Assembly: GCA_037443425.1 (NCBI GenBank)
Contig: JBBIOI010000005.1
Span: 1 to 64,000, forward strand
Origin: JBBIOI01 sp037443425
Lineage (GTDB): Bacteria; Desulfobacterota; BSN033; UBA1163
Reading direction: 5' to 3'
Length of the DNA: 64,000 nt
A program made the position numbers and the translations under genes. Positions 50,738-57,806 of the stretch are shown one piece after another; the stretch's first letter is position 1; the number at the start of each line of letters is the position of its first letter. The notes below the pieces were generated by a model. The model had not been told where the DNA came from and did not search any database. It was given only the letters and a program-made list of their open reading frames with translations.

Positions 50738-51851
50738 GGAGTTTGTTGAATTAAAGAAAAGTATAGAAAGGCATGGGGTTTTAATTCCTCTGATCGTATT
50801 TCAGGAAAAAAATGGGCAGTATGCAGTAATATCAGGAAGAAATAGGCTCAGGGCGGTTCGTGAGTTAAAGAAGAATTTAGTTCCCTGCATTGCTGTTAGT
50901 GTTGCGGATGTGAATGCAGTTTTTGAGACGGAGATTTACCGCAGGCACTTAAAACCTGAGGAAAAGGAAAAATATAAGGTAAAAATTGAAAAAGTTTACA
51001 AGGAAATCATTGAAGGGGAGATTCATGATCGGTTTCCTGTTGATCTTTTAGAGGAATATAAATCGAAAAAGCTTGATTTTGAACATGCAGTAATTATGAT
51101 AAGAAACCAATATTATAAAGATTTTTACAAATTTTTTCGTAATAGGGTAATAGAATATGGAATAAAGGAATTAGAGGAAGAATTAAAAGTTGAAAAGGAA
51201 TCAGGGAAAGAAGAATCAGAATTAGAGGAAAAGGAATCGGAAACTGACGGGGAGTTAAGTAAAGGTGAAGAAAACTCAAGTGAGGAGTTAAGTAGACTGA
51301 AAGGAGAAATCGAAAAGTATAAAAAGAAGAAGGAGGATCTTGAAAGGCAGTTAGAGGAGGAGAAGAAGAAATTAAAGGGAGCGTCAAATGAAATTGAAAA
51401 AAAGGAGCATGAAAATAGAATAAAAGAATTAGAAAAAAGTTTATCCAATATAGACAATGTTAATGAGAAACTTAGAGAAATGGTTAGAAAGGCCCAGGAG
51501 GAAAAGGAAAAGGTTGAAGAGGAAGCAAGGGCAAAGGAAAGGGTGATGAAGAATGAAGAAATTGAACTAAAGGCAAGAAAGATCCTGCATAATGAAGTGG
51601 AAAGAGAGGTAAATTTAAAGACAATTTGTTCCAGGTTTGACTATATTATTAATGAAATTGAAATATTAAAAGAGATAATAAAGATTCCTTTTACTCAAAA
51701 GGACTTGAGTAAGATAGAAGAGGTGGTAATAAAGGTAAAAGATAAACTCGATGAATTTTTAAATTATACTAAAGATTTTGAAAAGATTTCAATCAATAAA
51801 CTGAACGATGAATTAAAACATTTATGGTATAACAAGGGGGTGATGCGATGA
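50664..51851 (+). CDS. ParB/sulfiredoxin-domain protein with long coiled coil
   Basis: 395 residues from the ATG at 50664 with GGAGGTG upstream. The N-terminal ParB-type domain has PFKPLPHKEFVELKKSIERHGVLIPLIV and the phosphate/nucleotide motif VISGRNRLRAVRELK (compare GERRxRA). After residue 165 comes a highly charged coiled coil of about 140 residues. ParB proteins load on centromere sites and move with ParA; no ParA is visible. Confidence 0.75.
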   Translation: MEIIYLPISMLKEDRRNPFKPLPHKEFVELKKSIERHGVLIPLIVFQEKNGQYAVISGRNRLRAVRELKKNLVPCIAVSVADVNAVFETEIYRRHLKPEEKEKYKVKIEKVYKEIIEGEIHDRFPVDLLEEYKSKKLDFEHAVIMIRNQYYKDFYKFFRNRVIEYGIKELEEELKVEKESGKEESELEEKESETDGELSKGEENSSEELSRLKGEIEKYKKKKEDLERQLEEEKKKLKGASNEIEKKEHENRIKELEKSLSNIDNVNEKLREMVRKAQEEKEKVEEEARAKERVMKNEEIELKARKILHNEVEREVNLKTICSRFDYIINEIEILKEIIKIPFTQKDLSKIEEVVIKVKDKLDEFLNYTKDFEKISINKLNDELKHLWYNKGVMR

Positions 51852-52132
51852 ATACTGAAATAAGGAAGAATATTAATGAAACTATAGACCTCATTAAGAG
51901 AATTATTGAAACCTTGGAAAAGGACCTTGAGATTGCTGGAAAAGTTTGGGAGCTTGATTTCTGGGAATATGAATCGGAAGTGAAGGAAAAGATAAAAAAA
52001 AGTCTTAAAGAAGTTAAAAGAAATCTAGATGCATATCCAGAAAGTCTGAGACAGGGAATAAAAGCACTAGAAGAATTTTTAGCTATTCAATGGAAATATG
52101 CTGATTTTACCTCTAATAAAGAAGTGGGATAG
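51848..52132 (+). CDS. Small helical protein
   Basis: 94 residues, ATGA overlap with the ParB-like gene. Helical and charged, EKDLEIAGKVWELDFWEYESEVKEKIKK. Probably an accessory subunit of the ParB-like protein; no family recognised. Confidence 0.55.
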   Translation: MNTEIRKNINETIDLIKRIIETLEKDLEIAGKVWELDFWEYESEVKEKIKKSLKEVKRNLDAYPESLRQGIKALEEFLAIQWKYADFTSNKEVG

Positions 52133-52173
52133 GGATTTGTTAAAAAAATCTTTATAGTTGGGGGAGGATTTTT

Positions 52174-52653
52174 ATGAATACTAAGATACGCCATTATTCG
52201 GTTGCAAGCTTAAAGTTAAATCCAAAAAATTCAAAGGACACAATTTATGATAAAGGATATGCCGAATTGGAAGAGAGTATTTTGCTTTGGGGAATTTTAG
52301 AACCTTTAACTGTTGTTGATGACGGAGGGCGTTATAAAACTGTTATAGATGGAAAACGTAGGCTCGAAATAGCAAAGAAACACGGGATAGAAAAGGTTCC
52401 ATGTATAGTTACATTTGGAAGAATTACTGAGGATGAAAAAGAGAAATTTAAAACTGATTTCGAAAAGATTTACGAAATGTGTTTTGAAAATTTTATAAAA
52501 AGAAGTCTTGTTCCAGAATTGCAACAAAAATATAGGGATGGAGTGATATCTAAATGGCAGGTATTGAATTATTATGCCAGGTTATCTCCAGAACAACAGA
52601 ATGAAGTAGTTCAACTTAATAAATATCCTCCGCGAGTAATGAAATTCTTTTAA
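52174..52653 (+). CDS. Second ParB-like protein (probably frameshifted from the next ORF)
   Basis: 159 residues, GGGGGAGG before the ATG. ParB-type domain with YAELEESILLWGILEPLTVV and TVIDGKRRLEIAKKHG, and a helical ParB-like segment after it. It ends at VMKFF-stop. The -1 frame is open from there into the coiled-coil ORF at 52722, so the two probably formed one ParB-plus-coiled-coil protein like the upstream paralogue. Confidence 0.7.
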   Translation: MNTKIRHYSVASLKLNPKNSKDTIYDKGYAELEESILLWGILEPLTVVDDGGRYKTVIDGKRRLEIAKKHGIEKVPCIVTFGRITEDEKEKFKTDFEKIYEMCFENFIKRSLVPELQQKYRDGVISKWQVLNYYARLSPEQQNEVVQLNKYPPRVMKFF

Positions 52654-52721
52654 AGGAGAAAGAAAGTATAATTTACCAAAAGGATAAAGAAATAAGGGAG
52701 TTAAAAGAGGATAATAAGAGA

Positions 52722-53072
52722 ATGAGAATTAAAATAGAAGAGCTTGAGAATGATTTTGAAGAAAGATTAAAAAATTATATAAAATCGACAGAGAGATTGA
52801 TAAAACAATTGAGAAAAAAAGAAAAAGAAATTGAAGAGTTTAAAAAGGTTTTTAAGATAATGGAGGAGCTTGAGTTTTCTTATTTAAAGGGACCTGAGGA
52901 GTGGGTAAAAGATTTTCGAGAAGAGCTTTACCTCGAAAGGGAGATTTCCGTTTGGGAGTTAATGGCAGAGGAGTATCTAAGGAAAACTAAAGGCAAGAAA
53001 TTATCATTGGAGGAAAAGAGAGAGATTTTTAAGGAAATTCTGAACAAAAGTTTCTTTGGTTTGCCTGCTTGA
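52722..53072 (+). CDS. Coiled-coil protein, likely 3' part of the second ParB-like gene
   Basis: 116 residues from the ATG at 52722, which has no good ribosome site. Its frame stays open upstream to 52653 (about 25 codons, EKESIIYQKDKEIRELKE) without a standard start codon. Coiled coil is followed by a helical domain ending FGLPA. Either a programmed or accidental -1 frameshift joins it to 52174-52653, or it starts internally. Confidence 0.5.
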   Translation: MRIKIEELENDFEERLKNYIKSTERLIKQLRKKEKEIEEFKKVFKIMEELEFSYLKGPEEWVKDFREELYLEREISVWELMAEEYLRKTKGKKLSLEEKREIFKEILNKSFFGLPA

Positions 53073-53139
53073 TGCGGAAGGTCATATCAAACCTTCCACA
53101 ATTTCCCTCCGTTTTTCTTTTTAATTTCAAGAAGTAAAA

Positions 53140-53148
53140 AGTATTACT
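53140..53148. promoter_or_regulatory. AGTAWTACT site 9 (type IV secretion operon)
   Basis: AGTATTACT, perfect, 41 bp before the NusA-like gene that heads the secretion operon. Confidence 0.6.
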
Positions 53149-53189
53149 ATTTATGAATAAATATTTTTTATTCTCCTTTTGGAGAAGAG

Positions 53190-53825
53190 GTGTATCAAGT
53201 AAAAGTGGGTTATCTTGTACCTATAAGTATAATTAAGGCTCTTCCTGATTATGATTCGATGTTGACCCTTATTGTGGGGACAGAGCTTATGGCGCTTTTG
53301 CCCAAAAAATTCGCAAATAGAACCTACAGAGTTGGGGACAGTACACTTGCATCCGTATACTCAATAAGTGGAGTTCGGATTACACTTTCCCAGAAATCCC
53401 CTCAGTATTTTAGAAAACTTACGGAACTTCTTTTATCGCCTTTACTTCAGCAGGGGCGGATTGAAGTAAAGAGGGCAGCAACGATTCGTGGAGCAAAATT
53501 CGTAAAAGTCGCCGTAAGGAGTCTAAACAGTGAAAATCCAGTAAAAATTTCTCTTCCTTATATTAGGGATGCAAAGAAATACACAGACGATACAATTACT
53601 CTTGTAAATTACTCTCAGGATCTTCGGGAGTATATCGTTAATTCCCTTTCGCCTGCTCCACCTGAGGGGGTAAGAAAAGTAATACTCTTTCAGGAATTAA
53701 GGGAGGCTCTTGTAAGGGTTGAGCCCCGGTATTTAGGACTTTTTTTAGGGAAGGGAGGGCTAAATGCAGCTCTCTCTTCAAAGCTTACAGGATTAAAAAT
53801 AAAGATTGAACCCGCAGAAAATTAA
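53190..53825 (+). CDS. Mini-NusA: S1-KH-KH NusA paralogue
   Basis: 211 residues from GTG with GGAG upstream. It lines up with the S1-KH1-KH2 part of NusA: TELMALLPKKFANRTYRVGD and GVRITLSQKSPQYFRKL (S1 end), GRIEVKRAATIRGAKFVKVAVRS (KH1 start), NSLSPAPPEGVRKV and LGLFLGKGGLNAALSSKLTG (KH2, GxxG at 187-190). KH1 has lost its GxxG. The NusA N-terminal polymerase-binding domain and the acidic repeats are absent. NusA controls pausing, termination and antitermination. It heads the secretion operon. Confidence 0.85.
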   Translation: MYQVKVGYLVPISIIKALPDYDSMLTLIVGTELMALLPKKFANRTYRVGDSTLASVYSISGVRITLSQKSPQYFRKLTELLLSPLLQQGRIEVKRAATIRGAKFVKVAVRSLNSENPVKISLPYIRDAKKYTDDTITLVNYSQDLREYIVNSLSPAPPEGVRKVILFQELREALVRVEPRYLGLFLGKGGLNAALSSKLTGLKIKIEPAEN

Positions 53826-53837
53826 AGGAGGTAAAAA

Positions 53838-54536
53838 ATGGATAATTTGAATACCCAAAGGACAGAAAAGAAAAAAAGGTCATGGGATGAGGTTTTGCAA
53901 AACAGGTTGAGGGTAGTAGAAAATCCCAATAGTATTGTCATTGCGGCAAGGACGAGGGAAGGACTTATTCTTTCGGATTTAACCTATAATCTTGATCGTG
54001 CTGTCAGCCGAATAAGGAGAAATAGTGGGACATTTATACCGGTTCAAAGTGTTATAGAGGCCTTAAAAAAGGTGGATAATTTCATAAAGGAATTTTCACA
54101 GTTTGTCAATTCTGTATTTGCTGATGGTGGAATTCCGATTTATGAAAGTTTCGAAACAAAGAAAGCCCTTGTTTCTTCTTTTAGAAGAGCTCTTGTTTTT
54201 AATCCCAGGTCTCAAGAAGCAAGAGAAGTTGCACATCTTGTAAAGAGGCTTGATCCATCGCTTGTAGAATTTCGGAACACCTGTACAGATTTTTCACGAA
54301 GTGAGCAACTTTTTAAGAAATTAATTGACCTGATAATAAAATTTGACTTTTTAGTCAATGAGCTTTTTTCCTTGCTCAAAATTCCTTACACGAGTTCAAA
54401 GACGCTCAAGGCTTTACTTAGAGCAATTTCTGGTGGTGAATCCCAGGAGTTAGAAAACAACGAAAAGGAAATTCAGTTTTCAGAAAGCCAGGAAGAGGTG
54501 CCACGAAAGGGTAAGAAGGTTGGGGGTATAGCTTGA
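53838..54536 (+). CDS. Uncharacterised protein in the secretion operon
   Basis: 232 residues, AAAGGAGG before the ATG, 12 bp after the NusA-like gene. Helical, no signal peptide or membrane segment; the C-terminus is acidic then basic (EEVPRKGKKVGG). It occupies the place where TraL/E/K would be expected but does not resemble them. Confidence 0.55.
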   Translation: MDNLNTQRTEKKKRSWDEVLQNRLRVVENPNSIVIAARTREGLILSDLTYNLDRAVSRIRRNSGTFIPVQSVIEALKKVDNFIKEFSQFVNSVFADGGIPIYESFETKKALVSSFRRALVFNPRSQEAREVAHLVKRLDPSLVEFRNTCTDFSRSEQLFKKLIDLIIKFDFLVNELFSLLKIPYTSSKTLKALLRAISGGESQELENNEKEIQFSESQEEVPRKGKKVGGIA

Positions 54537-54946
54537 AAGGGATTATTTTTATTCTTTTTTTGTTATTTCCAGGTTTAGCTCTGGGGTTTTGCTTTGAGGA
54601 GGCAGGAATGCTCTATGGGATTTCACCTCTTCTTCTTAGAGCAATAGCAGAGGTTGAATCAAACCTTAACCCGCTTGCTATAAATCGGAATTCTGATGGT
54701 TCCTATGATTTTGGACTTATGCAGATTAATTCTTCGTGGGCCCGAATTCTGGGGATAGATAACTGGCTCCTTCTCGGAAATCCCTGTAACAACGTAAAAG
54801 TTGGTGCGTGGATATTGAGGCAGTGTATTGACCGTTATGGATATAACTGGGAGGCGGTAGGGTGTTACAATGCACGTTCTTTTGAGAAGAGAATACAGTA
54901 TGCTAACAAGATATACCAGAAGATTTTTGAAATGAGGCACAGGTAA
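54533..54946 (+). CDS. Lytic transglycosylase (VirB1/IagB-like)
   Basis: 137 residues from TTG, overlapping the upstream stop (TTGA). Signal peptide (GIIFILFLLFPGLALG), then a goose-type lysozyme domain: AIAEVESNLNPLA with the catalytic Glu, DFGLMQINSSW and AVGCYNAR. It opens peptidoglycan for the secretion channel. Confidence 0.92.
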   Translation: MKGIIFILFLLFPGLALGFCFEEAGMLYGISPLLLRAIAEVESNLNPLAINRNSDGSYDFGLMQINSSWARILGIDNWLLLGNPCNNVKVGAWILRQCIDRYGYNWEAVGCYNARSFEKRIQYANKIYQKIFEMRHR

Positions 54947-56151
54947 TGTTTAAAAATCTTTCAACAAAGCAAAAGCAGAGATTGCTCTTCGGTGCAGTTA
55001 TCCTTGTGGTTGCTACCTTGCTTGTGGTAGGTTCTTATTTTTCAGAGAAGAAGAAGGAGACAAGGAGTCAGGAAAAAGTAAAAACACAGAAGAAAATGTC
55101 TCTTCTTACTGATCGTGTGGAGAAAGACCTCTGGATTGCGGCAGAGGGTCAAAACATTAAAGCACTTGAGAAGAGCAATGAAGAGCTTAAGTTTCAGGTA
55201 GAGAAATTAATGCGTGAGCTTGAGGAGACAAAGAAAGAATTAAGAAAGAAAGAGCAGGTTACAAAACTTCCTCCAGTTCCACCTCCAAAACTAACCCCGG
55301 AAAAACCTAAACAGGAGAAACAAGAGATTTCGCTTCCTGAGGATCTTCCTTTTACTGTTGAGGAAAAGGGTAAAAAACTTCCTAAGATTGAAAAGAAACC
55401 AGAGCCTGTTGGTTCTTCAATACGGGTTTTTAAGGAAGAGGGCTCTAAAGAAAAGAAGGAAGCCACTAAAAAACAAGAAAAAGACAAAAAGAAAGAGGAG
55501 ACCTCATGGCTTCCTTCTGGGAGTTTTATGAGGGCTGTTACTTTAAGTGGGATTGATGCTCCGACATCAGGTGGTAGTCAATCGGAGCCCTATCCAGTGC
55601 TTCTTGGAATTACTGACCTCACGACTCTTCCCAATCGCTTCAAAATGAATCTAAGGGAGTGTTTCATAATAGGTGCAGGTTTTGGGAACCTTGCTGATGA
55701 GAGGGCATATATTCGAACGGAGACACTGTCTTGTGTCAGAAATGATGGTTCTGTGATTGATGTTTCTCTAAAGGGACATGTAATCGGCGAGGATGGAAAG
55801 CTTGGTATGAGGGGGAGGGTAGTATCAAAACAGGGGCAGAAGATTGCGATGGCACTGCTTACTGGCACGCTTAGTAGTTTTGCAAATGCTTTCAGACCAC
55901 AATCAGCTACCGTTCTTCAGCTTGGAACCGAAGATTCAGGGGTTTTTCGATATAAGTTTTCTGATATTATGGAGGCTGGAGCGCTTGGTGGCGTAGGAAA
56001 TGCCCTTAATAAGTTGGCAGATTACTACCTCAAAATGGCTGATAAGATTTATCCGATAATAGAGATTGATGCTGGGAGGGAGGTTGAAGTGATTATTCTC
56101 AAGGGGCAAGAGCTAAAGATTCAAACCGAAAAGAAAGGAGGAAAAGGATGA
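54946..56151 (+). CDS. traB: TraB/VirB10-like secretion channel protein
   Basis: 401 residues. A short cytoplasmic start and one membrane segment (about 14-31) are followed by a coiled coil (60-105), a Pro/Lys-rich linker (105-185) and the C-terminal TraB domain (PSGSFMRAVTLSGIDAPTSG, RTETLSCVRNDG, FASFANAF-type region). TraB spans both membranes and forms the outer-membrane core of F-type systems. It overlaps the preceding gene by 1 bp. Confidence 0.9.
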   Translation: MFKNLSTKQKQRLLFGAVILVVATLLVVGSYFSEKKKETRSQEKVKTQKKMSLLTDRVEKDLWIAAEGQNIKALEKSNEELKFQVEKLMRELEETKKELRKKEQVTKLPPVPPPKLTPEKPKQEKQEISLPEDLPFTVEEKGKKLPKIEKKPEPVGSSIRVFKEEGSKEKKEATKKQEKDKKKEETSWLPSGSFMRAVTLSGIDAPTSGGSQSEPYPVLLGITDLTTLPNRFKMNLRECFIIGAGFGNLADERAYIRTETLSCVRNDGSVIDVSLKGHVIGEDGKLGMRGRVVSKQGQKIAMALLTGTLSSFANAFRPQSATVLQLGTEDSGVFRYKFSDIMEAGALGGVGNALNKLADYYLKMADKIYPIIEIDAGREVEVIILKGQELKIQTEKKGGKG

Positions 56152-56858
56152 TTAAAAAAGGTGTTATTTTGTTAGCTTTTCTTCTGGGATTTTTTATACT
56201 TAATGAAAGTTTGCTTAAAGATCACTTATGTGCTGAGGTTTCAAAAGAGAAGATTGAAAAAACCCTTCCAGGCAATCTCAAGGTTGATAGTCTTAGATTT
56301 GATGAAGATTTAAGACTTTACGAAGTGGTTGCGCAGGGAAGGATATTTTATCTTACTGAGAATCTTAGATATTTGATCATTGGTAATATAATTGACTTAA
56401 GGACTCTGAAGAATCTCACTGCCAATAAGATACGTGATTTGAGGAAGGTAGACTTTTCTTCTCTTCCGCTGGGGGATGCTATTAAGGTTTCTGATGGGAA
56501 ACGTTCCATTGCAGTTTTTACTGATCCGGATTGCCCCTACTGTAAAAAGCTTCATGTGGAACTTTCGAGACTTAGAGATGTATCGGTCTATGTTTTTCTT
56601 TTCCCTATTAGTGAGGAAGGGAAAAGGAAGGCAATACAGGTCTGGTGTTCTGAGGATAAAATAAAGGCCCTTGATGCTGCTTTTAATGGTGGTAAACTTC
56701 AGGGTAAATTATGCGAGAATCATCCTGTGGAAAGAAACCTATCTCTTGGAAGAAAACTTTTTATTTCTGGAACTCCCACAATTATTACTGATAAGGGAGA
56801 ATTCGTTAACGGATATGTGAAAGCTGAGGTGATAATTGAAGCCCTTAATAAGAAATAA
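56148..56858 (+). CDS. dsbC: DsbC-like periplasmic disulfide isomerase
   Basis: 236 residues. Signal anchor, N-terminal dimerisation domain, and a thioredoxin fold with FTDPDCPYCKKLH (CPYC active site) and the cis-Pro region ISGTPTIIT. It shuffles disulfides in secretion proteins with many Cys; dsbC is usual in SXT-like tra operons. The double-thioredoxin/CcdA protein at 35238 may reduce it. ATGA overlap with traB. Confidence 0.92.
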   Translation: MIKKGVILLAFLLGFFILNESLLKDHLCAEVSKEKIEKTLPGNLKVDSLRFDEDLRLYEVVAQGRIFYLTENLRYLIIGNIIDLRTLKNLTANKIRDLRKVDFSSLPLGDAIKVSDGKRSIAVFTDPDCPYCKKLHVELSRLRDVSVYVFLFPISEEGKRKAIQVWCSEDKIKALDAAFNGGKLQGKLCENHPVERNLSLGRKLFISGTPTIITDKGEFVNGYVKAEVIIEALNKK

Positions 56859-56868
56859 GGGAGAAAAA

Positions 56869-57456
56869 ATGAAAAAGCATATTTTGTTTTTATTTATTTC
56901 ATTATTTTTGATTTCCTGCTCGTCGAGGTTTGCCTGTAAAGATGTGGTGGATATAGAGGGTGAGAAGTGTGATCCGATTTCGGTTGTTTATGAAAAAAAG
57001 ATGCTGGGCGATGAGAAGACTATAGAAAAGGAAAAGGATAAACAAAAAGATAAAAAGGTTAAAAAGGATAAAGAAATTGATGTTTCTTTTCCCTCTGAAG
57101 AGATTGAGGTTGTAAGGAACCTTTTATATGAGGAAGAAAAGCCTGTAAGGCTTCCGCCACGGGTAATCAGGATATGGATTGCTCCGTGGGAAGATTCAGA
57201 CGGGGACCTTCATCAGCCTTCTTATATTTACAGTGAAATTTCTCCGAAGAAGGGGAGGTGGCTTTTTGGAGAAAAAGAGATTACGACGGGTCAGCCAGTA
57301 ATTAGACCAATAGAGAAACCATCAGATGAACAAAAGCCTCCCGGGGAAAGGAAAGAAGAATCAGATATAAAAAATAAGAAGGTTGAAGAGAGGAGAAATA
57401 TAAGGGAAAGACAGGGAGATACGACTCGTCTTCCTGCTTTACCTGATAATCAATAA
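56869..57456 (+). CDS. traV: TraV-like outer-membrane lipoprotein
   Basis: 195 residues from the ATG at 56869 (AGGGAG upstream); an in-frame start at 56836 lies inside dsbC. Lipoprotein signal with LISC (Cys 17). Two more Cys (FACKD, EKCDP) match the TraV pattern, as do the charged linker and VIRIWIAPWEDSDGDLHQPSYIY, which is shared with TraV proteins. It forms the outer-membrane core with TraB and TraK. Confidence 0.82.
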   Translation: MKKHILFLFISLFLISCSSRFACKDVVDIEGEKCDPISVVYEKKMLGDEKTIEKEKDKQKDKKVKKDKEIDVSFPSEEIEVVRNLLYEEEKPVRLPPRVIRIWIAPWEDSDGDLHQPSYIYSEISPKKGRWLFGEKEITTGQPVIRPIEKPSDEQKPPGERKEESDIKNKKVEERRNIRERQGDTTRLPALPDNQ

Positions 57457-57479
57457 AAAGATAGAGGGAGGTGAAAAAG

Positions 57480-57767
57480 ATGAAAAGGGAGATTTTATTT
57501 ACCTGTTTGTTTATGGGAGTGATGTTTTTTGCCCTTCCCGTTTTTGCAGGAACAGGGGGGTCTGAGTTTCAGGAAATTTACTCTACTTTGATTGACTGGA
57601 CTCAGGGATATCTGGGCAAGGCCATGGCTGCCGGTATTTTCCTTACAGGAATGGCAATTGGTATTGTCAGGCAATCACTTATGGCCATTGTAATGGGAAT
57701 TGGAGGTGGAATGGCAGTTAACTACACTCCCAGCATTATAGATGCTGTTGTTACAGCCTTAATTTAA
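57480..57767 (+). CDS. traA: TraA/VirB2-like conjugative pilin
   Basis: 95 residues from the ATG at 57480, 8 nt after GGGAGG (a GTG at 57471 lies in the ribosome site). Signal peptide cleaved near VFAGT, then two hydrophobic helices (AMAAGIFLTGMAIGIV and LMAIVMGIGGGMAV) with a short loop, the pattern of conjugative pilins. It lies between traV and traC. Confidence 0.82.
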   Translation: MKREILFTCLFMGVMFFALPVFAGTGGSEFQEIYSTLIDWTQGYLGKAMAAGIFLTGMAIGIVRQSLMAIVMGIGGGMAVNYTPSIIDAVVTALI

Positions 57768-57806
57768 TGATACAGATTTGTAGATAGTGTGTAGGGGTAG
57801 TTTTTT

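Noticed and set aside
51094..51457. Two frames antisense to the ParB-like coiled coil
   Set aside because: Phe/Ser/Leu-rich sequence is the expected complement of Lys/Glu-rich coiled-coil codons.
53073..53139. Second riboswitch upstream of the NusA-like gene
   Set aside because: Only a simple GGAAGGT/ACCTTCC hairpin is present, with no conserved aptamer elements.
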